From Bacillota bacterium (GTDB lineage: Bacteria; Bacillota; Clostridia; Acetivibrionales; JAMNXU01), in assembly GCA_023623175.1 (NCBI GenBank), contig JAMNXU010000006.1:35943-99942 (forward strand): a stretch of 64,000 nt of DNA, given 5' to 3'. Shown piece after piece: positions 50,309 to 59,242 of the stretch; position 1 is the first letter of the stretch; each line of letters opens with the position of its first letter. The notes beneath the pieces are model-generated. The model was given only the letters and a program-made list of their open reading frames with translations. It did not search any database and was not told where the DNA came from. A program made the translations under genes and the position numbers.

Positions 50309-52243
50309 CTATTGCTTCTGGTAAAGCGGAATTTCACCGCCAATTGCATCATAGTAACTGATATCGTAAGACGGTTTTACTGTAAAGCTGTGATCATCCT
50401 CTTTCTCAATCCTGATTCGCTTGCTTGCAATAACATCGCCATTCTTATTCAAAACAGATATTGTAACTATATTTTCCTTCACATTTTCATCCATATCTCC
50501 CGGTGACCAGTATACCGGCTCTGCTGACTCCAGTTTGAAATTCAATGATTTGCCATGGTCTGTGATTCGACCGGTATTTACATTCCTTGTAAGCAGAAAA
50601 CCGTTCTCTGTCTCATAACTGATAATACTTTGGGCAATATCATAATATTTAGTGTTCAATGCAGTCAAAATCTGCATACCCGGCACGGATGACACAGCAG
50701 GGCTGTATTTCTCAGGATATATAAAAATTTCAAAATGGATATCCAGCAGGAATTTTTCAAAATCCTCCTTACTGGCCGAATACTCCCACAAATCCCTGTC
50801 AAAATATTGCTGCAGCTGTGTCCTCTCAAACTGCACCACTGCATTTGACGGAAGGATGTTAAACTTGACTGTGTCGACATTTTCAATAAGTGAAAACAGG
50901 ATGAGGGCATTATCACGCAGTACAAACTTTGCATGTTTTAATTCATCCGAATCTTCATTTGATGAATCAATATCATCGATCCTGTAATTTACAGTGATCC
51001 CATATGGCTCGCTGTCCGTATCAAGCTCAATGCCTTCTTTATTACTGCCGTACGCCAGCTTGTTCAGCAGGTTGCCTACATTGCTTGCATCGCCGATATA
51101 TCTGCTTCTGTGCTGTAACAGTCGGTCTACAATTTTGTGATCTGGTACGGAGGACCTTGTCTTAATAATATTATCATTTTTCCCGTTTGTTAAAAGGACA
51201 AAAGCAAAAATGACAAGTAATAAAGCTGCAAAAACCCCCGGCCAGACTTTGTTCTTATTGAACTTCATTATTCCCTTTATCCTCCCCTTCAGGTTGCTTT
51301 CTCCGAATGCAAGGACCGGCCCGTACAACAGCGTATTTTGCTTTACCGCAATGTTCAAAAGCGAATTTGCATATTCACTTCGTACATCACTTTCATATGC
51401 CGCCAGGACCCTGGCATCACAGGCCATCTCCATATCCTTCTGATACAATACAAAGCAGAGCCAGATTAACGGATTGAACCAATGAATGCATAGTGACAGA
51501 ACAGCCAGCAGCTTGGTAATATTGTCATAACGCTTTATATGAACCAGTTCATGGGTAATTACATATTCCAGCTCCTTGCTGTAATAATCATCAGCAAGGA
51601 AAGCAGGGATTATTATCCGGACATTTGCAATGCCCGTCACAACAGGAGTATCTGTCCTGTCAGAAACATAAATATTCACTTTCCGCTTCAAATTGAGTTT
51701 ATTTGCAGATTTCGCAAGCAGTCCGCTATCACTGAAAAGCACGGCTGTCCTGAAACTCCCTGATATTTTTAAATACGTGTAAATGCAAAAAAACAGTAAA
51801 ACCAGGAAAACAAATATCCATATGCAGGCCATAACATAAACAGGATCTGTTTTCCCGGGCAAACCGGCTTCATCTGTAAATGCCTTTGCCTGAAGATCGC
51901 CCTTTGCTTCAGTATCTTTTATATATGTATTTTCACTTGCGCCGGGCCCTGGTTCTTTAAAAATGCCTGTGTTATCCTGAGGAATGCTTTCATCCCGGAT
52001 TTCAGATGGCTTCATCGTTCTCTCTGTCACTGCAACAGGAGATTCAATAATATTGAAGAGGCTTAAGTCGGATTGTATTGAAAAAGGAACTAAAAGCCTT
52101 ATTAATACTATGGCCCATGCAGCATAGCTCAAAGCTCCCGGCAGCTTTTTCCCTGCCAGTTGCCGAAGTAATATTACCATTATGGCGGCTATTGAAGCCG
52201 TAATACTCATATTGATTACTGTCACGAATATTCTATCCAGCAT
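50309..52243 (-). CDS. M56 family (BlaR1/MecR1-like) membrane metallopeptidase
   Basis: 644 residues. Four N-terminal membrane helices, then the zinc protease motif H-E-L-V-H near residue 231-235 followed by N-P-L-I-W-L, typical of M56. The C-terminal 280 residues, after another helix (V-F-A-A-L-L-L-V-I-F-A-F), are extracytoplasmic, but no penicillin-binding SxxK/KTG set was seen, so the sensed ligand is probably not a beta-lactam bound in the classical way. On signal it would cleave the BlaI-type repressor encoded upstream. Start at the ATG following GGGGAATAGC, right after the blaI stop; a GTG six codons earlier also opens the frame. Confidence 0.9.
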   Translation of the reverse strand: MLDRIFVTVINMSITASIAAIMVILLRQLAGKKLPGALSYAAWAIVLIRLLVPFSIQSDLSLFNIIESPVAVTERTMKPSEIRDESIPQDNTGIFKEPGPGASENTYIKDTEAKGDLQAKAFTDEAGLPGKTDPVYVMACIWIFVFLVLLFFCIYTYLKISGSFRTAVLFSDSGLLAKSANKLNLKRKVNIYVSDRTDTPVVTGIANVRIIIPAFLADDYYSKELEYVITHELVHIKRYDNITKLLAVLSLCIHWFNPLIWLCFVLYQKDMEMACDARVLAAYESDVRSEYANSLLNIAVKQNTLLYGPVLAFGESNLKGRIKGIMKFNKNKVWPGVFAALLLVIFAFVLLTNGKNDNIIKTRSSVPDHKIVDRLLQHRSRYIGDASNVGNLLNKLAYGSNKEGIELDTDSEPYGITVNYRIDDIDSSNEDSDELKHAKFVLRDNALILFSLIENVDTVKFNILPSNAVVQFERTQLQQYFDRDLWEYSASKEDFEKFLLDIHFEIFIYPEKYSPAVSSVPGMQILTALNTKYYDIAQSIISYETENGFLLTRNVNTGRITDHGKSLNFKLESAEPVYWSPGDMDENVKENIVTISVLNKNGDVIASKRIRIEKEDDHSFTVKPSYDISYYDAIGGEIPLYQKQ

Positions 52244-52244
52244 G

Positions 52245-52610
52245 CTATTCCCCGGCCTCACATTCTTCTATTATTTTTTTCAGTTCATTTATCTCATCAT
52301 CAGTGAGTTTCTCTCTCTTCAGGAATGTACTGAAAAAAAGCTTCAATGAACCGCCGTAAAACTTGTTGATATGTTCCTCGCTCTCCGCCCTCAACACCTG
52401 TTCGCGGTCAACCAGTGCATAAACCATGGTATCTTTATTTTCAATTATTCCCCTTTCACAGAGCCGTCTTATGACTGTATATGTTGTGGATTTCTTCCAC
52501 CCAAGCTTTTCATGTGCAAGCTCAACCAGCCTGGTGCTCTTCACCGGTGAATGCTCCCACACAATATCCATGAACTTGTATTCAGCATCATACACTTTAA
52601 TTTTTTCCAT
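52245..52610 (-). CDS. BlaI/MecI/CopY family repressor
   Basis: 121 residues with the winged helix Y-K-F-M-D-I-V-W-E-H-S-P-V-K-S-T-R-L-V, W-K-K-S-T-T-Y-T-V-I-R-R-L-C-E-R-G-I-I, then a C-terminal dimerisation helix pair (L-K-L-F-F-S-T-F-L, D-D-E-I-N-E-L-K-K-I-I-E-E). These dimers repress their operon until cleaved by the M56 partner. The start is the ATG behind AGGGGTGAGG; the frame runs 14 codons further upstream. Two operator-like repeats lie 20-65 bp upstream. Confidence 0.92.
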   Translation of the reverse strand: MEKIKVYDAEYKFMDIVWEHSPVKSTRLVELAHEKLGWKKSTTYTVIRRLCERGIIENKDTMVYALVDREQVLRAESEEHINKFYGGSLKLFFSTFLKREKLTDDEINELKKIIEECEAGE

Positions 52611-52628
52611 TATTACCTCACCCCTTAA

Positions 52629-52675
52629 GTCTAACGCATTAAACCATCTCAATTTTAGTTTAACGCATTAAACCA
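52629..52675 (-). promoter_or_regulatory. Two BlaI-type operators
   Basis: GTCTAACGCATTAAACC (52629-52645) and GTTTAACGCATTAAACC (52658-52674) are near-identical and each is a GTTTAA/TTAAAC dyad. The 29-bp spacing places them on the same helix face about 20 and 50 bp upstream of the repressor start. Confidence 0.75.
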
Positions 52676-52741
52676 CCATTGTCAAGCAGGACAGGAGAAG
52701 GCTACAAAGACAAGCGCCCCCTGCTTCGTCAGAAAAATGAT

Positions 52742-52766
52742 GCCCGGCCAAATCGCCCAGCCGGGC
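52742..52766 (-). terminator. Terminator of the ABC-2 export operon
   Basis: GCCCGGC (52742-52748) pairs with GCCGGGC (52760-52766). On the minus strand it is followed by ATCATTTTTC, about 40 bp after the permease stop. It also has ATATTTTTTAA on the plus side and may work both ways. Confidence 0.75.
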
Positions 52767-52806
52767 ACATATATTTTTTAATTGAATAATTTAATATTGT
52801 GAATTT

Positions 52807-53598
52807 TTAATATTGTGATTTCTTAAGAAAGAGCCTGTATGCCGCAAAAAGCAACGCCAAGTTGTACACTGCGCCAATAAGCAGATATGCCAGGTAGCCC
52901 AAATTTGCGCTGTTTTCAGCCGGTACAAGCTTTGAAAGCAAGCCCCTGACCGCCCAGAAATTCGGGAAAATGCCCAGCAAATACTGCAGTTTCCCCTGGA
53001 AAGATTCAAGTATCATGAGGCAGGGGACTAAAGCTAAAATGCCAGTACCCTTTATATAGGCAAAACCTTCCACCTTGTTTTGGGCAAGGGCGCCCTGCAG
53101 CAGTCCCAGCGCCGGGGTGAAAATACCGTTGGCTATCGCGAAGCAAACGATGTGGAAAATATTGATATTATCAAACACAGGCATGCCTTCCAGCACGTAT
53201 TTGTCGCCTGCAAGCAGCTTTGTGCCTGAAAGCACTATAATGGTGCCCGCAACAGACATCACGTAGATATATGCCATTTTAAATTTCAGATAGCCGGAGG
53301 TGCCGAAAGGAGTAACCGCAATTGTGTGCAATGTGTTTTCGTCTTTCTGTTCCAGCAAAAGAAAGGTAGCCATGGCTGCAAGAAAGAAAGTTCCAAATGC
53401 AAGCAGGAGCGTCAGCAGCAAAAGCATTGTAAACCTGAGCAGCGCGCCTTTCATTGGATCAACGGACTCCAATATCATCGGGAACACAAAGGACGACATT
53501 GCCAGTACAATAACGGGAAACAGGCACATGTACAGGTTTATCGGATCCCGGACAATTGTTTTTGCCTCATATTTCAAAAGCGCCAGGTATTTGTTCAT
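52807..53598 (-). CDS. ABC-2 type permease (second)
   Basis: 263 residues with six hydrophobic helices. The N-terminal K-Y-L-A-L-L-K-Y-E-A-K-T-I-V-R-D-P is typical of ABC-2 permeases of drug or fluoroquinolone exporters, with a large first periplasmic loop and I-A-V-T-P-F-G-T-S-G-Y-L-K-F-K. Last gene of a TetR-ATPase-permease-permease unit. It forms a heterodimeric channel with the gene 5 bp upstream; substrate unknown. Confidence 0.85.
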   Translation of the reverse strand: MNKYLALLKYEAKTIVRDPINLYMCLFPVIVLAMSSFVFPMILESVDPMKGALLRFTMLLLLTLLLAFGTFFLAAMATFLLLEQKDENTLHTIAVTPFGTSGYLKFKMAYIYVMSVAGTIIVLSGTKLLAGDKYVLEGMPVFDNINIFHIVCFAIANGIFTPALGLLQGALAQNKVEGFAYIKGTGILALVPCLMILESFQGKLQYLLGIFPNFWAVRGLLSKLVPAENSANLGYLAYLLIGAVYNLALLFAAYRLFLKKSQY

Positions 53599-53603
53599 TA
53601 AAT

Positions 53604-54323
53604 TTACCCCCTTATTGCATTGTCTTTAAAACCCGGATAAACTGCAAATTTAAAAAGGGCCGCAGTAAGAATCGCCAGGTAAAGGGAACCTGTCACCGTC
53701 AAAACAGCGTCGAAGTTTCCCGTTACTGCCGAAATAATAAGGCGGCTTGCGGAATGAGAGGGAGAAAGCATCAGCAGCCACTCGTATTTTTCATCTATCA
53801 AACCTATGTTAAAAAGAAAAGAAGGTATGGTAAACAAAAACATGTAACCAACAAGCAGGACCAGCATGCCGGTAAAATCCCGGCTTTTGAGAGAAAGTGC
53901 AAACCCTATTGCCGCATGAGCAGCTGCTGCAATGAGGACAAACAGAAAAAGAACGGCATAGTTGAAGCTTATCTTATGAATAAAGAACAGGGCTGCGGAT
54001 GTAACGGCAGCTGATTCCAGTGCAAGTATCATGGAAGAAGCGGTTTTGGCAGCCAGTATCTGACCAAGTGTAACCGGCATTACCATCATTGTCTTTATTG
54101 TGCCTTCCTGTTTTTCGAGGTGATGGGAAGCGCCCAGCAACAGTACCGACATTACGGTTACATCAACTATTATGAGCAGCGGGGCTACTTCCAGGGCCTC
54201 ATTTTCAGGAAGGTACAGAAAAAGCACAATCCAGATAACCGAGGTAACAAGACTGACAGGAAGTATTTTGTACCTTACCAGCCTTGCAAGTTCGCCCGCG
54301 GTAAGCTTTAACAGGTTCTTCAT
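53604..54323 (-). CDS. ABC-2 type permease (first)
   Basis: 239 residues, six helices, start overlapping the ATPase stop (ATGA). N-L-L-K-L-T-A-G-E-L-A-R-L-V-R-Y-K-I-L is the amphipathic entry helix, and E-K-Q-E-G-T-I-K-T-M-M-V-M-P-V is the coupling-loop motif shared with its partner. A likely efflux permease. Confidence 0.85.
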   Translation of the reverse strand: MKNLLKLTAGELARLVRYKILPVSLVTSVIWIVLFLYLPENEALEVAPLLIIVDVTVMSVLLLGASHHLEKQEGTIKTMMVMPVTLGQILAAKTASSMILALESAAVTSAALFFIHKISFNYAVLFLFVLIAAAAHAAIGFALSLKSRDFTGMLVLLVGYMFLFTIPSFLFNIGLIDEKYEWLLMLSPSHSASRLIISAVTGNFDAVLTVTGSLYLAILTAALFKFAVYPGFKDNAIRG

Positions 54324-55180
54324 TTCAAATCAACTCCCGTCACGAGGATGAATATTTCCTCCATGGATGTCTCGCAGCTGTGGATGGTCTCAACTTTTCC
54401 GGATCTGAGCAGGTCTTGGAATTCATTGTTAAACCCTATGCCGTCAAGGGGGAAAATGGCGCTTTCAATATTTCCGTTCTTCCTGTATTCAACCTTTACT
54501 TCACGTTTGCCATATTTTAGCTTCAAGTCCCGCGGGGTCGATGTTTCCACGAGCCTGCCGTCGACACAGAATACTATCCTGTCACACAGCTGCTCCACAT
54601 CGTTCATCAAGTGGGTGGTCAAAAAAACTGTGCCGCCTCCTGCCCTGTATTCAGCTATCATGTCCTTGATGATCCTGGCATTTTTGGGGTCCAGACCGTT
54701 TGTTACTTCGTCCAGGAACAAAACCCTGGGGTGGTTCAGCATGGCTCGTACGAAATTGAGCCGAACCTTCATTCCCTTGGAAAACTCGGCCACCTTGACA
54801 TTCCGGTATTCCCAGAGTCCGACTCTTTCCATAAGTTCCTGGATATTCGCCCTCTTTTTGTAAAAGCCGGAGAAGAATTTCATGTTCTCAAGGGCTGTCA
54901 GCTTGGAAAAATGAACAGGAACCTCGAACCCGACGCCTATTTCTTCATAATAGGAGTTGCTCAGGGAGTTGAGATCTTTGCCGAAATATTTGATTGTTCC
55001 CCTGTAATTTCCAAGAAGCTTTATCAATATCTTCTGTATGGTTGATTTGCCTGCCCCGGAGGGCCCCAGGAGCCCGAATATTTCACCTTCGTAAACTTCA
55101 AAACTTATGCGCCTGATCGTGTCTTCCTTCGATGACGGATACCTGAAACTTAAGTCTTCCACGCTGAAAGCAGCTTTCAT
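54320..55180 (-). CDS. ABC transporter ATP-binding protein (drug-export type)
   Basis: 286 residues with Walker A G-P-S-G-A-G-K-S-T near residue 40, signature F-S-K-G-M-K-V-R near 138 in place of the usual LSGGQ, Walker B V-L-F-L-D-E-V-T-N-G-L-D, and the switch His in L-T-T-H-L-M. The F-S-K-G-M signature is common in ABC-2 exporter ATPases. It drives the two permeases downstream. Preceded by its TetR gene 47 bp upstream. Confidence 0.92.
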   Translation of the reverse strand: MKAAFSVEDLSFRYPSSKEDTIRRISFEVYEGEIFGLLGPSGAGKSTIQKILIKLLGNYRGTIKYFGKDLNSLSNSYYEEIGVGFEVPVHFSKLTALENMKFFSGFYKKRANIQELMERVGLWEYRNVKVAEFSKGMKVRLNFVRAMLNHPRVLFLDEVTNGLDPKNARIIKDMIAEYRAGGGTVFLTTHLMNDVEQLCDRIVFCVDGRLVETSTPRDLKLKYGKREVKVEYRKNGNIESAIFPLDGIGFNNEFQDLLRSGKVETIHSCETSMEEIFILVTGVDLK

Positions 55181-55227
55181 GCTTTTTCCTCCTTTTGCTG
55201 CGGATAATTACGGGTTTTCACCCAAAT

Positions 55228-55863
55228 TTATTTTCCTGAAATGCCGTACCGGATGATGTCTACTACCTGGCTGGCTGTGATGAGCAGCTCGTCCGGTTTT
55301 TTTCCGGAAACCAGCTTATACAGGTTTGTAAACATTATTTCCACGACACTGGCAACCAGTTCGGGGGGATAAGGGCTTTCAATCCGGCCGGATTTTACTG
55401 CTTCGATGATATAATCCTCGAAACTCCGGGAATAATCAAATGGAAAAAAGCTGTACAGCCTTTCGCGAAATTCTACGCTTTCCTCCATTATCCTGTTAAA
55501 AATATGATGCAGGCGCTCATCAGCCAGCATGAAATCCATGGTGCTCTTCATGATTTCCTTCAGAGAAGCAAAAAAATCACTTTCGCCGGCTTTTTGGCCC
55601 ATCAGAGGATAAAAATAGGAAAGTTTCTTTTTTACGATGATATCCATCATGGCCAGGTAAAGTCCGAACTTGTCGCCAAAATGATGATAAAAGCTTCCTT
55701 TGCTCATTCCGGCGTTTTTCAGAATATCGTTGAGGGATGCGTCTTCGAATTTTTTCATGGAGAATTCATTGATCGCGGCTTCATACAGGCGGGGATAATT
55801 CAACAGCGGGTTACCTTCGCCCAATAGCGCACTATAATCAGGATTCCTCTTCAATTCAAACAC
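55228..55863 (-). CDS. TetR family repressor of the ABC-2 operon
   Basis: 211 residues. HTH: Y-E-A-A-I-N-E-F-S-M-K-K-F-E-D-A-S-L-N-D-I-L-K-N-A-G-M-S-K-G-S-F-Y-H-H-F-G-D-K; the residues S-K-G-S-F-Y-H-H-F form the recognition helix. First gene of the export operon, so it probably represses it through the dyad at 56097-56128. The N-terminus has about 25 residues before the HTH. Confidence 0.92.
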   Translation of the reverse strand: MFELKRNPDYSALLGEGNPLLNYPRLYEAAINEFSMKKFEDASLNDILKNAGMSKGSFYHHFGDKFGLYLAMMDIIVKKKLSYFYPLMGQKAGESDFFASLKEIMKSTMDFMLADERLHHIFNRIMEESVEFRERLYSFFPFDYSRSFEDYIIEAVKSGRIESPYPPELVASVVEIMFTNLYKLVSGKKPDELLITASQVVDIIRYGISGK

Positions 55864-55930
55864 CTTTCCTTATAATATCCGCTGCGCGCCATAATACCTG
55901 CCGCTCGCCTTTGTCTTTTCAGCGGCAAGC

Positions 55931-56095
55931 ACAGGTTTCTCACTATTCATGCTTTTAAAACAATTTTTCAATATTTATGCTTTATTTATGCTTTGGAACA
56001 GTTTCTCAATATTTGCGCTGTCAGAGCAATTACTATTAGTTTCGCTGCAAACCAATTTCACATAGTATGCGCTGCAATTTAATTTCTCATTTCAT
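55931..56095. repeat. Degenerate 27-bp array, about five copies, upstream of tetR
   Basis: Units pairing a CAGTTTCTCAATATT-like half with ATGCTTT or GCGCTG start near 55931, 55958, 55997, 56025 and 56050, lengths 25-28 bp (one with an extra 12-bp ATGCTTT duplication). Degenerate but clearly periodic. Confidence 0.65.
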
Positions 56096-56096
56096 T

Positions 56097-56128
56097 TTGG
56101 ACCAACCGGTCTAAACCATCTGGTCCAA
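56097..56128 (-). promoter_or_regulatory. TetR operator: inverted repeat
   Basis: TTGGACCA (56097-56104) and TGGTCCAA (56121-56128) are perfect 8-bp inverted arms, with an internal ACCGGT. It sits upstream of the tetR start beyond the repeat array. Confidence 0.65.
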
Positions 56129-56285
56129 TAGTAGCACACGAAGAGCTGCCTGTCAATAATCAGGGTAATTATTGCGGACAACTCTAACAAAATCCAGATC
56201 GAATTCATGTATCAACTCAGTATATAAAAATAATCAAGAAATTCTTTTTAAAAAAACTAACGTCTTTTGATTTTATTACACTTTA

Positions 56286-56457
56286 TTACCGCTTGCTGAA
56301 ACCGATGTATTCAAAAAATACCTGGCGAGAATATATCTTTTTTATTCCTTCTTCCTTAAGGCGCATTGCCGCACGTTCGGCCTGAATATGCCCAAGCTCT
56401 GTCAGGCAATCCTTTTCATAATCGGGATGACCATGGCGCACAAAAAACAGTCTCATT
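56286..56457 (-). pseudogene. Truncated histidine phosphatase (phosphoglycerate mutase family)
   Basis: A 56-codon frame from ATG 56455-56457 opens M-R-L-F-F-V-R-H-G-H-P-D-Y-E, the catalytic RHG start of the branch, then L-T-E-L-G-H-I-Q-A-E-R-A-A. After I-Y-S-R it jumps to Q-V-F-F-E-Y-I-G-F-S-K-R and stops, where a full protein would have about 150 more residues. An internal deletion is likely. It is too short to be active. Confidence 0.75.
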
Positions 56458-56518
56458 CAATAACTCCTCTCATATAGTCTTGTCATAGCCTGCTGATTAC
56501 GGATTACCCTATGGCTCA

Positions 56519-57328
56519 CTACTGTAAGGCCCTGAGAAATTCATGGATTATACTGTTCACCAGCTCTGGCTTGTCGGTGTTGGAATTGTGTCCGGCCCCG
56601 GGAATCCATCGGATTGGCAGGCCGGCCTGTTTTGCCCATGCAGCATTGCAGCGTTTTGTATATCCGGCTTTATCTTTTTCACCGCATATCAGCAATGCAG
56701 GGCAGGAGATTTCATATGCAAGATCTTCCTCAATCGCTTCTGCCAGGATTTTGTATCCGTGAGACACCAGCCTGCAGTACTCTTTTTTCGTATAGCTGTC
56801 CATCATGGTATACATAAGCTGACGTCCATACTGGGTTTCCGCACATCCTTTAGCACCGTATTTCTTTAAAAGAAACCACGGAAATACGTTATATATGAAT
56901 TTTGTATGTTTGAGCACAAATATTTCCCACTTTTTCAAATACTCCTTTTTAAGCGGTGCCGAATCAACGGAAATAAAACCCGCAAGACAGTCCAGATGTC
57001 TCTCCATCAACGCCTGAGCAATATATCCGCCCATAGACTGTCCTATAATCACAGGCCTGAATATTCCCTCCTGCATCATGATACCATGAAGCCATTCCGC
57101 TTTATCCGCAAGCGAGAAACTTAGTTCAAACGGTCTTGAAGAACCGTGTCCCGGCGCGTCCCATACAAACAAATTGTAATCATCTTTGAATTCTTCTATC
57201 TGTTTTTCAAATAATCGATGATCTGCTGTCAGCCCAGGAAGAAACAGAAGCCATGTCTTTTCTCCGGAAACAGTACTAATCCTGTAGTGAATCAGCCCTT
57301 TTTTGGTATTGAACACTTTCTCTGTCAT
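56519..57328 (-). CDS. Alpha/beta hydrolase
   Basis: 269 residues. Nucleophile elbow G-Q-S-M-G-G near residue 97, oxyanion region L-F-L-P-G-L-T-A-D-H near 30, acid in C-G-E-K-D near 217 and catalytic His in P-G-A-G-H-N-S-N near 247. Full alpha/beta hydrolase fold with a lid around 130-190. Substrate unknown; probably an ester or lactone. Ribosome binding site AGAGGATC. Confidence 0.9.
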   Translation of the reverse strand: MTEKVFNTKKGLIHYRISTVSGEKTWLLFLPGLTADHRLFEKQIEEFKDDYNLFVWDAPGHGSSRPFELSFSLADKAEWLHGIMMQEGIFRPVIIGQSMGGYIAQALMERHLDCLAGFISVDSAPLKKEYLKKWEIFVLKHTKFIYNVFPWFLLKKYGAKGCAETQYGRQLMYTMMDSYTKKEYCRLVSHGYKILAEAIEEDLAYEISCPALLICGEKDKAGYTKRCNAAWAKQAGLPIRWIPGAGHNSNTDKPELVNSIIHEFLRALQ

Positions 57329-57454
57329 TCATGATCCTCTCTGCTTATGAAATTTTGCTTTTCCTGCATTGAGGCAAAACTTATAAACTTTGTCTTTATT
57401 ATATATAATTCTTGACACCAAAATGGCACATCCTGCATCGCAAATTAATTTTCA

Positions 57455-58843
57455 TTAATGGTTTTCCCCGTCCATACCGGTCTTGATAACTATATTCTTT
57501 TTCCATTTCCCGGTAGCACAATAAATCAGCAGAATCAAACCTGAAGCCAGGCTGGCCACGGGTGCTGCAAGGCCCAATCCCCACAGTCCTTTTTGCATGA
57601 CCAATCCAAAAAGTATGGCTATCGGGACACGGAAACCAACGGAGGACAAAATTCCGCATATTGATGATACAATTGTATGTCCTGAACCGGTTACAAGGCC
57701 ATTCAAACAGAATGTCGCAGGTACGATCAGGTAATCTAAAGAAAAAGTCCTGATATACTCTACCCCGGCAGAGATAGTATTCGGATCATCATCAAAAACA
57801 GCCAGGATCTGTTCAGGGAAAATTTGTGTAATGATAAAAACAACAAAAGTAATTGAAAAAGCAAGTGTAAATCCGGTATAGAATGTCTTTTTGGCGCGAT
57901 CAATCCGTCCTGCGCCCATATTCTGAGCAACCATTGCCGAAACTGAAGAGCCAACCGCAATCGCCGGCAATATAGCAAAACCGTTATATTTGCCCACAAT
58001 ACCGACAGCTGCAGATGCGTTTACACCCATGGTATTTGCAATGGTTGTAAGCACGAGAAATGAAAAGTTCACAATTACGTTCTGGATTGAGATCGGTATA
58101 CCTATCCGAATAATTGTAATGAAATGTTTTTTTATGAATTTAAATGAACGAAGTTTAAAATCAAATATAAAATCACTCCTGATTAAGGTAATGACACATA
58201 AAATCATGCTTATAGCCTGCGAAATAACAGTTGCAATCGCTGCACCCCTTGCTGCCATACCACATGCGCCGACAAGCAATAGATCCAATATGACATTAAT
58301 TCCACATGCAATAGATACGAAAATCAAAGGTCTCCTGCTGTCGCCAAAACCTCTCAGAATAGCTGAAAATGCATTATACCCGAAAATAAAAACCGTGCCC
58401 AGCAATGTAATATCAAGGTAGTCCCTTGCCTGCTGATAGGACTCTTTTGGCGTTTGCAATAACCAGAGTATTTCATCGGAAACCATCAGCATGATTATAG
58501 TAATGGCAATACCGACAACAAGAAGAAAGGTGAGCAGTGTGCCAATTGTTTCCTTCACGCTCTTTCTGTCTCCGGAACCCAGGTACTGGCCAATAATAAC
58601 GGTTCCGCCAACCGTCAGGCCAATGATAATATTCGTCAGGATAAATGTAACCTGTCCGCCTATATTAACCCCGGAAATGGCTGCAGTACCCGAATAATAA
58701 CCGACTATCAACATGTCAGCCACGTTATAAAGACTTTGAATCAGATTTGATAACATAAAAGGCAATGCAAACAGTATAAGAAGCTTGACAACATTACCTT
58801 CAGTGAGATCCCTTTCAATCGATCCTTTCCTCATATAGCTCAA
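57455..58843 (-). CDS. MATE family efflux transporter
   Basis: 462 residues, twelve membrane helices in two homologous halves. Typical MATE motifs: L-P-F-M-L-S-N-L-I-Q-S-L-Y-N-V-A-D near residue 28 and A-M-V-A-Q-N-M-G-A-G-R-I-D-R-A-K-K near 305. Members export cationic drugs or metabolites using a sodium or proton gradient. Start may be the TTG at 58841-58843 (GAGAGGACTGG upstream) or the ATG three codons later. Confidence 0.92.
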   Translation of the reverse strand: MSYMRKGSIERDLTEGNVVKLLILFALPFMLSNLIQSLYNVADMLIVGYYSGTAAISGVNIGGQVTFILTNIIIGLTVGGTVIIGQYLGSGDRKSVKETIGTLLTFLLVVGIAITIIMLMVSDEILWLLQTPKESYQQARDYLDITLLGTVFIFGYNAFSAILRGFGDSRRPLIFVSIACGINVILDLLLVGACGMAARGAAIATVISQAISMILCVITLIRSDFIFDFKLRSFKFIKKHFITIIRIGIPISIQNVIVNFSFLVLTTIANTMGVNASAAVGIVGKYNGFAILPAIAVGSSVSAMVAQNMGAGRIDRAKKTFYTGFTLAFSITFVVFIITQIFPEQILAVFDDDPNTISAGVEYIRTFSLDYLIVPATFCLNGLVTGSGHTIVSSICGILSSVGFRVPIAILFGLVMQKGLWGLGLAAPVASLASGLILLIYCATGKWKKNIVIKTGMDGENH

Positions 58844-59242
58844 ACCAGTCCTCTCTCTAATGCATCAATAAGACAAAAATAATGCAATCATTTTGCCTGG
58901 ATTGCATTAAAAAATTAGTTAACTTTTTAATTATAAATGAATGGCTTTTCTTAAAGCAACTGATAATTGCAACTATTAATTATAAATTATTACAGGCAGA
59001 GACAGACCGATTTCAAAAATACAGATTAACATATCCGGCAGGTTTATCGGAGTGAGCAGGCATAATTTTAAAAAGAAGGAAGTGATCATAATTCTGTATA
59101 ATATATTTGGGTAATATTAGCATTTCAATAACAACTTGTCAGGCGGGTCGTATTTTGACTTTCTCTTGCACCAGCTTAAAAACTGACGCCTTTGGCACAA
59201 GCTTGTGAAATGCTTTATCCCTGGCAAATTTAAGCGCTGTTC
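58844..59242. other. Intergenic region without an identified gene
   Basis: 400 bp, AT-rich near the MATE start (AATGCA recurs three times near 58859-58905). A GTG overlapping the flavodoxin TGA opens a 34-codon minus frame (V-R-T-A-L-K-F-A-R-D-K-A-F-H-K) down to about 59140; not recognised. Confidence 0.4.
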
